Source: Eupeodes corollae (Eukaryota; Arthropoda; Insecta; Diptera; Syrphidae). Taken from it: a stretch of DNA of 64,000 bases. A model generated the notes under the pieces. The model was not told the DNA's origin. It saw only the letters and a program-made list of their open reading frames with translations, and searched no databases. Location of the stretch: the NCBI RefSeq assembly GCF_945859685.1, contig NC_079148.1, forward strand, positions 92,571,007 through 92,635,006. Reading direction: 5' to 3'. The translations under genes were made by a program, and so were the position numbers. Within the stretch, counting starts at the first letter, position 1. Each line of letters opens with the position of its first letter. This document shows positions 45,881 to 57,479 of this stretch, one piece after another.

Positions 45881-46865
45881 CACGTTTATATCTTGGACAG
45901 CCACTTCAACCTAACCTTACATAATATCCCATACTTCGTAAAAGTATGAAACTGTAACTTGAACGTCATTTAAAATTGGTTTAATGTCATTACCACAAGG
46001 GTTTTTCAGTAACGACGGGTAGATGTTGGGTGTAGATGTCGTGCAGATTTTTGTGTGGCACTTAGCTCCGCCGGCCGTCCTACTGGAAACACATGTCTCC
46101 TAAGTTCATGGTTCAATTTGGACCATTAGAAATTTTTCGGCCAAAATTGCGGTATTTCACCAAAACAAAGTTTCCGTAACGGGCGCCAAAATCTACCCGC
46201 GCCAATTCAATAACCCTATAAATAGATGTTCAGAAAGTTGCTGAAAATTAGCTTTCCGAAAGTCAATAATTAATAATGGCTATTAAGACTTCATCACCTT
46301 CTGAACTTGCCTTACCCACACTACGAACTTTCCTTAAGACTTAGAACTCTTGGTCAAAAAGTTCGATATCTAAAATAGTGTCGTTCAACCTTGTTTCAGT
46401 GAAATCAAATATGTAGATCTTATGGACAAAGCCTGAGAATTATTTAAAATCTTACTTATTTTACTAGGGAGCCTTCTTACATTTTGGTAGTAGATGGACT
46501 TTGGTATAACAAAGTTTTTTAAATTTCTGATGTTATGTATTCTTTTTTACCGCATTCTGCCAACAAGAAACCGCAAATTCTTTTACCAAAGTCTTAGTGG
46601 GCCAGTTGTTACTTCGAATAAAGCTTTAGAGGCGATTATCTTAAAAGAAAAAACAAAACTGTCTGGTGTACTCATTTTTCAAGTCAATAGTTTCATGATA
46701 AAATTGCAAATCGAGCTTAAGATAAATAATATGAAAAATTACAGAATTGCTGCCAAATATATAAAACCTAAAAAAAAAACAGCTGTTTCTAGCTAGAGAA
46801 AAGAATTTTATAATTTGAGATTTAATAGTCGTAACATGTTTCCTAAGTCCGCGAAACTATGATTT
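45881..46865. other. Spacer with unsupported frames
   Basis: A 100-codon frame at 46494-46796 (+) is lysine-rich with no domain. On the minus strand near 46010-46130, MNLGDMCFQ.DG faintly resembles the middle Asp block of mariner-like transposases, too little to call. Confidence 0.35.
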
Positions 46866-48640
46866 AAAAAGAGGCTGGGATGCGACCCACACTGATAACT
46901 TCCCATCCCGTCTGTCGATTTGTCTTGCTTAAAAGTTTGTCTATATGTACTCGTATCAATTTTCACCAAATTTGCGTACTATTTTTTATGAAAAAATAGA
47001 CTGTTGGATTTTTATATAAAAATTACTGAATATTGAAAACAATATTTTGTAACATAAGTTTGAAGCCAATATTTTTAATTTTTGAAAAGCTATTTCAGTC
47101 AATTCGATTTTTTAAAAATTTTACCGAATGTTGAAAACAATATTTCTTATGAGATAAAATTACTTTGAAGCCATTATTTAAAATTTTTGAAAAGATATTT
47201 GAGTCGAAAATCAATTTTTACCAACTTTTATAAATTTCTTTTTTAGGTTTTTATTTTTTGTAAGAAAACTGTCAATTCGATTTTTTTCAAACTTTCACTG
47301 AATGTTGACAACAAGATTTTTTGAAAGATAAAAGTAGATTAAAGCCAATAACTCAAAGTTTTGAAAAGATATTTGAGTCGAAAATCAATTTTACCAACTT
47401 TTATAAATTTTTTTTTTAGGTTTTTATTTTTTGTAAAAAAACTGTCAATTCGATTTTTTTAAAAATGTTACCAAATGTTGAAAACAATATTTCTTGTAAG
47501 ATAAAATTAGTTTGATACCAATAATTAAAATTTATGAATAGATATTTGAGTCGAAAATCAATTTTTACCAACTTTTGTAAATTTTTTTTTAGATTTTTAT
47601 TTTTTGTAAAAAAACTGTCAATTCGATTTTTCTCAAAATTTGTTCTAATGTTGAAAACAATATTTCTTATAAGAAAAAATTAGTTTGAAGCTATTCTCTC
47701 AAAGTTTTGAAAAGATATTTGAGTCGAAAATCATTTTTTACCAACTTTTGTTAATTTTTTTTTTTGGTTTTTAATTTTTTGTATATAATATACAAAATAA
47801 ATAACCGTCAATTTGATTTTTTTCAAACTTAAACTGAATGTTGACAACAAGATTTTTTAAAAGATAAATGTAAATTTAAGCCAATATCTCAAAGTTTTGA
47901 AAAGATATTCGAGTCGAAAATCAATTTTTACCAACTTTTACAATTTTTTTTTAGGTTTTTATTTTTTGTAAAAAAACTGTCAATTCGATTTTTCTCAACA
48001 TTTTTCAAAATGTTTAAAACAATATTTCTTATAAGATAAAATAAGCTTGAAGCCTAAATTTCAAGTTCTTGAAAAGATATTTGATTCGATATTCAATTTT
48101 TACGAACTTTGAGTAATGTTTTTTTTAGATTTTTATTTTTTATAAAAAAAACTGTCAATTAGATTTTTCTCAAAATTTTATCAGATGTCAAAAACATTAT
48201 TCTTCGCTGCACAAAATTGTTTTAGAGATGAAATCATATTTCAGTCGTAAAATTTTGGAGTTGACAAATTTTTTTTTTTCAGTTTTATTGATTTTAAAAA
48301 AAAAAACGTTATATTGATTTTTTTTTAAAAATATACCTGATTGGTATCACGTTACAATATATTATATAAAATTTAATTCAAGTCTCTAGCGTTTTTGGTT
48401 CGTAAGATATTTAGGGTTAACCAAAATGTTCACCTTTTTTTCAAACTGCTATGGTAAAAAAACTACCCACGCAATTTTCTTGAGAGCCCTTTCTGCATCT
48501 TTCTGCCTTATTATCTGTATAACAAAATTTATTTGAAGTCGATATCTCTTCTGGTTCTTGAGCTATGGACGACGAAAAAAACGTCGCGAACGTACGGACG
48601 TACAAACGTACGTACACACGCACGCACAGACATCTTTCTA
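46866..48640 (+). repeat. Repeat R, tandem unit 1
   Basis: About 1.77-kb non-coding unit. Left end: AAAAAGAGGCTGGGATGCGA, ACCCACACTGATAACTTC, CCATCCCGTCTGTCGATTTG. Interior: about 173-bp diverged subrepeats; GATATTTGAGTCGAAAATCA-type segments start at 47194, 47368, 47541, 47714, 47904 and 48076. Then come a CACGTTACAATATATTAT block, GGTTAACCAAAATGTTCACC, GAGCTATGGACGACGAAAAA and AACGTCGCGAACGTACGGAC. It lacks the 103-bp right-end block and instead joins the left end of unit 2 inside an A-run (TTTCTAAAAAGAGG). Confidence 0.9.
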
Positions 48641-50661
48641 AAAAGAGGCTGGGATGCGACCCACACTGATAACTTCCCATCCCGTCTGTCGATTTGTCTT
48701 GCTTAAAAGTTTGTCTATATGTACTCGTATCAATTTTCACCAAATTTGCGTACTATTTTTTATGAAAAAATAGACTGTTGGATTTTTATATAAAAATTAC
48801 TGAATATTGAAAACAATATTTTGTAACATAAGTTTGAAGCCAATATTTTTAATTTTTGAAAAGCTATTTCAGTCAATTCGATTTTTTAAAAATTTTACCG
48901 AATGTTGAAAACAATATTTCTTATGAGATAAAATTACTTTGAAGCCATTATTTAAAATTTTTGAAAAGATATTTGAGTCGAAAATCAATTTTTACCAACT
49001 TTTATAAATTTCTTTTTTAGGTTTTTATTTTTTGTAAGAAAACTGTCAATTCGATTTTTTTCAAACTTTCACTGAATGTTGACAACAAGATTTTTTGAAA
49101 GATAAAAGTAGATTAAAGCCAATAACTCAAAGTTTTGAAAAGATATTTGAGTCGAAAATCAATTTTACCAACTTTTATAAATTTTTTTTTTAGGTTTTTA
49201 TTTTTTGTAAAAAAACTGTCAATTCGATTTTTTTAAAAATGTTACCAAATGTTGAAAACAATATTTCTTGTAAGATAAAATTAGTTTGATACCAATAATT
49301 AAAATTTATGAATAGATATTTGAGTCGAAAATCAATTTTTACCAACTTTTGTAAATTTTTTTTTAGATTTTTATTTTTTGTAAAAAAACTGTCAATTCGA
49401 TTTTTCTCAAAATTTGTTCTAATGTTGAAAACAATATTTCTTATAAGAAAAAATTAGTTTGAAGCTATTCTCTCAAAGTTTTGAAAAGATATTTGAGTCG
49501 AAAATCATTTTTTACCAACTTTTGTTAATTTTTTTTTTTGGTTTTTAATTTTTTGTATATAATATACAAAATAAATAACCGTCAATTTGATTTTTTTCAA
49601 ACTTAAACTGAATGTTGACAACAAGATTTTTTAAAAGATAAATGTAAATTTAAGCCAATATCTCAAAGTTTTGAAAAGATATTCGAGTCGAAAATCAATT
49701 TTTACCAACTTTTACAATTTTTTTTTAGGTTTTTATTTTTTGTAAAAAAACTGTCAATTCGATTTTTCTCAACATTTTTCAAAATGTTTAAAACAATATT
49801 TCTTATAAGATAAAATAAGCTTGAAGCCTAAATTTCAAGTTCTTGAAAAGATATTTGATTCGATATTCAATTTTTACGAACTTTGAGTAATGTTTTTTTT
49901 AGATTTTTATTTTTTATAAAAAAAACTGTCAATTAGATTTTTCTCAAAATTTTATCAGATGTCAAAAACATTATTCTTCGCTGCACAAAATTGTTTTAGA
50001 GATGAAATCATATTTCAGTCGTAAAATTTTGGAGTTGACAAATTTTTTTTTTTCAGTTTTATTGATTTTAAAAAAAAAACGTTATATTGATTTTTTTTAA
50101 AAAATATACCTGATTGGTATCACGTTACAATATATTATATAAAATTTAATTCAAGTCTCTAGCGTTTTTGGTTCGTAAGATATTTAGGGTTAACCAAAAT
50201 GTTCACCTTTTTTTCAAACTGCTATGGTAAAAAAACTACCCACGCAATTTTCTTGAGAGCCCTTTCTGCATCTTTCTGCCTTATTATCTGTATAACAAAA
50301 TTTATTTGAAGTCGATATCTCTTCTGGTTCTTGAGCTATGGACGACGAAAAAAACGTCGCGAACGTACGGACGTACGGACGTACGGACGTACGGACATAC
50401 GGACGTACGGACGTACAAACGTACGTACACACGCACGCACAGACATCTTTCTAAAAATCTTTTATTTCGACTCTAGGGACCTTGAAACGTCGAGAAATGT
50501 CAAAATTTTCAATTTGACAAATCGGACCCATTACAATAACTTCCTATGGGAAGTTAAAAATCTTTTATTTCGACTCTAGGGACCTTGAAACGTCGAGAAA
50601 TGTCAAAATTTTCAATTTGACAAATCGGACCCATTACAATAACTTCCTATGGGAAGTTAAA
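48641..50661 (+). repeat. Repeat R, tandem unit 2 with complete right end
   Basis: Near-identical to unit 1 at an offset of 1773-1774 bp; by eye I find only A/T-run length differences before the microsatellite. It differs at the GTACGGAC 8-mer, present about six times here and once in unit 1, about 40 bp extra. The right end is a 103-bp block (from ATCTTTTATTTCGACTCTAG to CTATGGGAAGTTAAAA) duplicated in tandem at 50456-50558 and 50559-50661. The block ends in a 20-bp near-palindrome, TAACTTCCTATGGGAAGTTA (50537-50556). Confidence 0.9.
50357..50415 (+). repeat. GTACGGAC microsatellite in repeat R
   Basis: 8-bp tandem repeat of about six units, one reading ATACGGAC, followed by GTACAAACGTACGTACACAC. 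It produces spurious VRTYVRTS-like frames on both strands. Confidence 0.9.
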
Positions 50662-50799
50662 AATATCAGCTGGGTTTCCTTTATTTCTGCGTACGTTTTC
50701 TGAATGAAATCATTTGTGAAACCAGCATTAATTTTGTGAATGGTAACACTTAGCTCATTCCTGATTTGATAAATAAATTAGTTTTATTCTGCCGCTAAA

Positions 50800-51200
50800 C
50801 GAATACGCTGGAAAATATTGACTACGATCGCCTTAGAGAAAACGCCGATTTTGCCACAAAAATCCATCTTTTCATATGAAGCTCACTTTGATCTTGGCGG
50901 CAAAATTTTCGCATTTGGGGCACAGAAAACCCGCACTCATATACACTCACAACGATTCACTGTTTGGTGCGCATTTTGGCCCAGAGGCATAATTGGGCAA
51001 TTTCTTTTCGAAAATGAGCCAAAAGTGGCCGTTACAGTCAATGGTGCCCGTTATCGGGCCATGTTGAACAAATTTTTGTTCACACAAATTGAAGAGGAGG
51101 ATATTGGCAACATTTCGTTTCAACGGGATTGCGCTACATGCCACACAGCAGAATCTACACTCGATGTTTTGCGCCCTGCTTGAAAAAAAAGAAGAAGTTA
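50800..51200 (+). mobile_element. Mariner-like (DD41D-type) transposase core relic
   Basis: The frame 50818-51183 (121 aa) carries the catalytic core of the same transposase type as at 20.2-21.0 kb: SYEAHFDLGG at residues 19-28 (SDEAHF in relatives; the first catalytic Asp is Tyr, GAT to TAT), HIHSQRFTVWCAFWPRGIIG, FLFENE, VTVNGARYRAMLNKF and ISFQRDCATCHTAESTLDVL with the second Asp at residue 104. The third Asp region is missing. The N-terminal DNA-binding part is not seen, and flanks show no terminal repeats. The frame is open, but the enzyme is inactive by the Asp loss and truncation. Confidence 0.75.
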
Positions 51201-53693
51201 TTGGCGGACCCTTTATTTGCTAGCTTGATGTATGATATTGTTTGATATAGGATCGGGTTTTCGCAAACGAGACATACGTTTTTCGATCGTTGTTAATTAT
51301 TTCTTATTTAAACACGATCTTACAAATTTTGACAAAGCTTATATACAATAAAATTAATTTGAGAATTAATCCTAAGGTCTGGATCGACAGCAGTAAGAAG
51401 ATTTACCTTTTTAAAGCAAAATCCAAAAATGGACCATTTAACCAATGAAAAGAATGCACGAAATCACTCTATTATTTATCTCCAAATGTATTTAAAAAAT
51501 ATTATTCCCAAAGTCCACACATTTTGTATGAAGATGAGAACCAGTCTGAAGTAGGACCTTTCAAGTAAGATGTTAATGTTTCCGAAAAAAGTTTTTCAAT
51601 TAATTGGAATCTCTGAAATTCGAGCAAAAATAAATTCAACCATGACCTTGCATTTTGATTTATACGTGAAAATTTTTCAACAACCAAAAAACTGCATTAC
51701 CTGCCTCATCCAAATATAAACCTTTCTTCATTTCTTGCATTCGTTTTATTTCTCCCATTTTATATAGTTTCCTTAAAGGTGCAAAGAGCAAAAATCAAAT
51801 CAAGACTTTCCGGAATCAAAATCTCAAAGTAGAGTCAAGTAATGAATTTTCAAAACCTGCATTCGAATAAAGATTGCATTCTTACTTATAAGCCTTTTCT
51901 TAAATTCTTTAAATGTTCTTTCCATAAAATATTACTTTTAGTTTGTTCTTTATGAATTTAAATTTTATGTCAACAATTTGCTTTCAAAAACAGTCCTTGG
52001 CCTCAACAAAAAAGTTGCATCTTTCCTTAGAAAATATCCAAAAATGTCCTTTTGTCTTCTCAACACACATACAACGTAGTTTCACATCCAAATAGTAGCA
52101 TGTGTGTAGATACTTTGTCTACACTGACATATATTTATGTGTAGACAAAACTTCTACTTTCTTGGGCAAGGCAAACAAAAGATTGAAAATACTTGCATTA
52201 TGTATGTTGTGTACCCACATTTATGTTGTTGGTGAGGTTGTCAAATTCATCTTATCCAATTACCTACAACTTGTTTCTTCCGTCCAACAAAATGGGCACC
52301 CACAACTTATAGCTATATACCTAGGACCAGAGAATAGAGAACAAGAACACCATTACGTAAATCAGATTATCCTTGTTAAAGAGGATACACATTTCTTTGT
52401 CTAACTTGTTAAAACTTTGTAGATAAAAAAGATTTTTCATGCATTATCTTGAGGATAATACGAAAAAAAGGTGTTCTTTTCATGGGTTTGAAGAGGTAAC
52501 TATGAGGCAATGCAAGGAAAAGGAAGGCTTTTCGTATAAAACAGTAAACACACAAAGAAAACTCTTCCTTTCCGTTCTATTCAAAAAATAGGTAATGTGT
52601 TTTGGTACACTTTCGAGGATTTGAATGAATTTAAAAAATTTAACCAAGAATTTTTCCAGTTTTAAGGAATGAAGATGCTTGAACTTTTTTAACAACAAAA
52701 TAAAGGTAACAAACAAATTCAAACTATAAGATAAAAATAACATGATATTAAACAAATTTGACGGCATTTCAAAAATAAAATATAATATCATGGTCTTCAC
52801 CATCAGCCATCAATTTCCTTTTCAAGATCAATCTCTTCACTTCAAAGACTAATTATGTTGTTAATCTTTTTCATCATAGTAATCTTTCAATTTTGAAGGA
52901 GGCCATAAGGTCGATAGGACGATAATTTCCTCATGGAGAACTTAAATACCGCATGGCTATATATTTCACATTCACATGAGGCGTGAGAGAAAACAACAAA
53001 AACCATTTTAGAAAAGTCCCCTTTCTAAGCACAAAATCTACTCGAATACTTGTACAATAACAAAAGACTAAAAAACGATTAATTTCTAAACACGGTAATT
53101 TAATGCGATTAAAATTCAATTCAAGTGAGTTTGGTTTGAGTTCTTAAAATATAAAAAAATGAGGGTTACGTGAAAATTAAGCGAGGCTGGAATAATTTCC
53201 ACCGCCGCGCCATCCATCGACACTATAGGGACAGGATACGTTGAGTAATGCTATGCTATGTTAGCTAAGGACTCTAGCAGGGATAATTTGATCCGAAACC
53301 AACACAGAAATTCAAGGGGAATTTGATCCTTGTTCTTTATTTTTTTTCTGGTTGTGTGTTTTTCGTTCTCAGTAACGTGATCAATGAGTCACAGGTTTTG
53401 TGGTGGTGATGATATTGTGGCGGAGCTATTTTTCTAGGATAGTCGTAGTTCAATGTGATTGATTATAACTCAATTGTAATCTGATACTTCTATTATAGAA
53501 ACCCTTTGTTTATTGTTATTGTTGTTTGATGTCTTATTTTTTGTTCAAAAAAGTACTTTTATTTTGTATTTTTAAATGCCTAACATGCGGTTATATTCTA
53601 CTAGCTGACCCGTGAGAAGTTGCTCGGGTTATTTTCGTTAACAATTCGATAAATTCGACTATCGATCACAATATTTTCCCAGTTCATCCTATA
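51201..53693. other. Likely unique host DNA without a gene model
   Basis: AT-rich; frames of 100-107 codons at 52102-52404 (+) and 52480-52803 (-) carry no recognisable domain. CTAGCTGACCCGTGAGAAGT near 53602 resembles a short repeat motif common in insect genomes, not developed further. Confidence 0.4.
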
Positions 53694-54644
53694 GGAAAAA
53701 AAAAGGCTGAGATTCGACCAACACTGACTTCCCATCCCGTCTGTCGATTTACCTGGCTTAAAAGTTGGTAGGTTTTCGTGTTGGGTTAAAAAAGTTGTTA
53801 GTTGAATTATTCTTAAACATTTAAAAATTATTAACAATATTTTTCATATAAAGAATTAGTTTCTTATTCAAAGACATATTTTAGTAAAGTTTTTTATTTC
53901 TTATAAATTGGATGAATGAAATTATTTTAAGAGATATCAAGAACCGAATATCAATTTTTACCAAATTTGCGTATTATTTTTTGTAGATTTTATTTTTTTT
54001 TTTGAAAAAAAACGGACTACTGAATATCGAAATCAATATTTTCTGTGAAATAAAAAGATGTTTGATGACAATATTTTTAATTTTTGAAAAACTATCTGAG
54101 TCGAGTAAATGTTTCCCAAGTTTTAGTATTGTTTTTTGTGGGTTTTTATTTTTTGTAAAAATATTTCTTATCAGAGAAAATTATTTGGAAACCATAATCT
54201 CAAATTTTGAAAAGATATTTGAGTCGAAAATAATTTTTACCAACTTTGAGTAATTTTTGTATAGGTTCTTAGTTTTTTTTGTAAAAAAAAACTATCAGTT
54301 TAATTTTTCTCAAAATTTTACTGAATGTTGACAATAATAGTTTTTGAAAGATAAAAATAGTCAAAGTTTTGAAAAGATATTTGTGTCGAAAATCAATTGT
54401 AATCATCTTTTGTTAAATTTTCTTTAAGTTTTTATTTTTTGTAAAAAAAAACTCTTAATTCGATTTTTCTTAAAATTTTACCAGATGTTAAAATCGTTTT
54501 TTGCGTTGCACAAAATTGTTTTAGATATAAAATCATTTTTTTTTTCGTAAAATTTTTGAGGATATGCTTTTTTTTCATTTACAAAAAATCGTTTGTTGTT
54601 TTTTTTTCCAAAAATATACTGCTTTGATATCACGTTACAATATA

Positions 54645-54658
54645 TAATATAAAATTTA
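54645..54658 (+). repeat. Target-site duplication, left copy
   Basis: TAATATAAAATTTA, immediately before the LINE; an exact second copy lies at 56910-56923. Intact R units have ATTATATAAAATTTAATTC here, so the duplicated bases are R sequence. Confidence 0.85.
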
Positions 54659-56909
54659 GGCAAGGGCCTAGTCACTCACAAAGCTTCGGTTCCCTGGCAA
54701 ATGCCATAATCGCCGAAACGGAACCAAATCCCTTGTTAGTGACAAAGGTTGAGCTTCAGCTCATCTTCAATTCAATAAAAAATAAAAAGTCAGCAGGTGT
54801 CGATGGTATATCCAACGTTGTACTGAGACATTTACCGACGAAAGCAATTGACATCTACACCACACTCTTCAACAATGCACTGAATAATGCATACTATCCA
54901 GTGCATTGGAAGACCGCTGTGGTTCATCCTCTCCCGAAAAAGGGAAAGGACAACTCCAACCCGTTGGTTACAGGGCCTTAACATAAAACTGAGCAGGCTT
55001 TGGCATAAGCAAGCCATTGTTGTATATACTTTATGATATGCTTAACGGTAGAAAGTTTGTTGTCAAAAGTGGCAATGTAACTTCTACCACAACATTCTCA
55101 ATTAAAAATGGTCTTCAACAGGGAGCGGTGAATTCGCCGATTCTCTTCAGCATTTACACCAGCGATCTGATAGGTAGTCTTACAAAGGCAATTGCGTACG
55201 CCGACGATCTAATTGCGTACAGAACAGCCCAAAAGGTTGAGGTTATTAGAATTCTCTTGCAGCGTGATTTCGACAAGATTCAGCGATATTGTGACGACTG
55301 GAAACTGAAAATAAATGTCCAGAAGTCGGAGACAATTCTGTTCCGGACTCTATTGGCTAGGGCCACGAGGGATACGTTTAAGAATTGGCGCAAGATGGTC
55401 ATCGTAGATCTTCACGGGCAGCCATTAGCGAGCAAAAGTGTAGTGAAGTACCTCGGTATCTGGTTAGATCAGTATTTATATTTCGACAGACATATAAATG
55501 CTGCTCTGACCAGGGCCAGAGGAGCTTTCGGTCTGACGAAACGGCTGTTTTTTATCAGTCGGCTTGACTCCAGAGTAAAGGTAATTTGCTACATGGCCCT
55601 CATACAGCCAATGATCGTTTATGGTTGTCCTGTGTGGTTTAACGTTGCCCCTTCCCAGATCGAGTAGTTTCGGGTGTTCGAGCGGCAGTGTTTACGACGC
55701 TGCACTGGCTTATATCGAACAGCCGAATCTTCCTACATGCATTACTATTCCAACGAGGTTCTATACAACAGGCTCAAATCAACAGAATTGACAATTTCGT
55801 GATAAAACTCGTTCGAGGTCACATCGCAAGAGCTATGTCTTCGACCAACAATTTGATTTTCGGGGCGTTCTATCCGAACCACGAGTATTTTGAAAGTGCA
55901 CGCTTGAGCGGCTTCATTCCAACAGAGGCATTCCTCTTTTTAGACAAATGCGGTCTGAAACAGGATAGATTGGCTGTTCCGTTAATCTACCACGTCAGAC
56001 GAAGAACCGTGGATAGGCGACTCCTGTACAATCGGGACGTCATGTTACAAGGCGGAGCAGAGCTCCTTCGGTTCAGTAGGGCTGTGTCCGAACGGGACCG
56101 AACTGATAGCGTGAAGTAGGAGAATCAGTTTTGGTGGCATTTGATAGTGGGTAGTGGGGATGGGGTTTTAAGCCTTAGCTGGTTTACATACTTGTTTTAT
56201 AGGCATGGTGGCACAAAAAAAATACAAAAAACATTAAAGAAACATACAAAAAAGACAATAAAATATAAAAACAAAAAACGTTGGATTTGCAGCTGTTATT
56301 GTTCTAGTTTTAAGTAGTTTATAGGTGGAATAGGTAGTTGAAGTTAGTTTTAAGTTTTTTATTAGGGACCTTATTTTAAGTAGTTTTTAAGTTAAAATAA
56401 AAAGGATATTGATATTAGTTTTTTAAATTTTCTAATTAATACAAAAATACTCGTAAATAAAATTGAATTGAAGTTAAAAAAGATCTTAGGGCCGAAAGGC
56501 ATTAGTAGTTATTGTTATAGTTTAACTTAGAGTGTCCGTATGGGACCATTAAGTTAGTTGTACGTTATGGATAACTAGGCTAGTTTTATGATTTTTTGTC
56601 TAGCTTTAAGATAGGTTTAGGAATGAATTAATAAAAATGAATTAAACAAAAAATAAGCTTCGGTTCCCATCGATCACCGAAATCAAGCATCAGTGAGCGT
56701 GGTTAGTAGACAGATGGGGAACCGTCTCGAAACCTACCGCGTGCTGTTGTCATGTGTTCTTTTTGTCTGTTGTTCTTTCTTCTCTGTCTTTTTGTCTCGT
56801 ATTAATGTCTTGTGCTGTCATCACCTTACATAGTCTAGTTGCTCAAGGTGCTGTGTTCTCTACTCTGTACATTTATGTGCTGAGTAGTATGTAATGTAAT
56901 GTAATGTAA
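54659..56909 (+). mobile_element. I-like LINE inserted in repeat R, with target-site duplication
   Basis: 5'-truncated non-LTR element of 2.25 kb. It starts inside the linker (NPLLVTKVELQLIFNSIKN) and has RT fingers (SAGVDGISNVVLRHLPTKAI, WKTAVVHPLPKKGK). A deletion near 54985 removes the rest of the fingers and motif A. The palm follows at 55017-55667 and the C-terminal part at 55668-56119, with a stop and frameshift between. About 790 bp of 3' UTR end in a (TAATG)n tail, GTAATGTAATGTAATGTAA. Protein motifs (LQQGAVNSPILF, WYNVA-like WFNVAPSQIE, FERQCLRRCTGLYRT) suggest the I clade; call moderately sure. Confidence 0.85.
55017..55667 (+). pseudogene. I-like LINE reverse transcriptase palm/thumb fragment (216 aa)
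   Basis: LYDMLNGRKFVVKSGN is followed by motif B GLQQGAVNSPILFSIYTSDL at residues 32-51, motif C AIAYADDLIAYRT with both aspartates at 63-64, KLKINVQKSETILFRTLL at 97-114, VVKYLGIWLDQYLYFDRHI at about 141-159, and YGCPVWFNVAPSQIE at the end. The stop TAG at 55665 interrupts a frame that continues FRVFERQCLRRCTGLYRTAE in the next bases. Motif A is absent owing to an upstream deletion, so it cannot be functional despite the intact YADD. Confidence 0.85.
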
Positions 56910-57392
56910 TAATATAAAATTTAAATCAAGTCTCTAGCATATTGGTTCTTGAGATATTTAGGGTTTCCCAAAATGTTCACCTCTTTTTTTCAACTGCTAT
57001 TTTAAAAAAAAAAAACATAAACGCAATTTTCTTGAGAGCCCTTCCTGCATCTTTCTGCACTATTATCTATGTTAAAAAATGTATTTGTAGTCGATAATTC
57101 ATCTGGTTCTTGAGCTATGGACGACGAAAAAAACGTCGCGAACGTACGTACCTTGAGTACGCACAGACATATTTCTAAAAATCTTTTATTTGGACTCTAG
57201 GCACCTTGAAACGTCGGGAAATGTCAAAATTTTCAATTTGACAAATCGGACCGATTACAATAACTGCCTATGGGAAATTAAATATAGAAAATTATCAAAA
57301 CGATTTTTAAACTCGGATGTCATTTTTGTACACCATATAAACTTTTTTCTTAAAGAAATTATATAAAGGAAAACATTATATAGTTTATTCCT

Positions 57393-57420
57393 GTAGTACC
57401 CGTGTCGTGATGGTTAGTAC
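57393..57420 (+). mobile_element. Possible SINE head fragment
   Basis: GTACCCGTGTCGTGATGGTT then AGTACC closely resembles the SINE heads (GTACCCGTGGCATGATAATT at 60.26 kb). Nothing of the SINE body follows. Could be chance. Confidence 0.3.
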
Positions 57421-57479
57421 CTACGTAGAGTCAACAATGTCTTCGACGGAATTAAATGTTACATTTGCAGAATGCCAAG

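Larger units (their letters stand above)
53694..57290 (+). repeat. Repeat R copy split by an I-like LINE
   Basis: Left part 53694-54658 begins AAAGGCTGAGATTCGACC, CTTCCCATCCCGTCTGTCGA and contains diverged subrepeats (AAGATATTTGAGTCGAAAAT). It stops within the block GTTACAATATATAATATAAA. The right part resumes at 56910 with the same block and continues TCAAGTCTCTAGCATATTGG, GAGCTATGGACGACGAAAAA, AACGTCGCGAACGTACGTAC, GACTCTAGGCACCTTGAAAC, ending CTGCCTATGGGAAATTAAA. Joining the two parts across the LINE restores the uninterrupted R order. More diverged than the tandem units. Confidence 0.85.

Noticed and set aside
46000..46140. Mariner-like transposase trace on the minus strand (MNLGDMCFQ.DG)
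   Set aside because: Only about a dozen residues fit and no neighbouring motif supports it.
50214..50432. Open frames with VRPYVRTS-like repeats on both strands of repeat R (also 48441-48743 and 50331-50579)
   Set aside because: They are produced by the GTACGGAC microsatellite and continue into non-coding R sequence; the frame is not kept in the diverged R copies at 2.9 and 57.1 kb.
46866..50661. CRISPR-like or bacterial direct-repeat array
   Set aside because: The units are long, AT-rich, diverged and without unique spacers, and the context is clearly insect.
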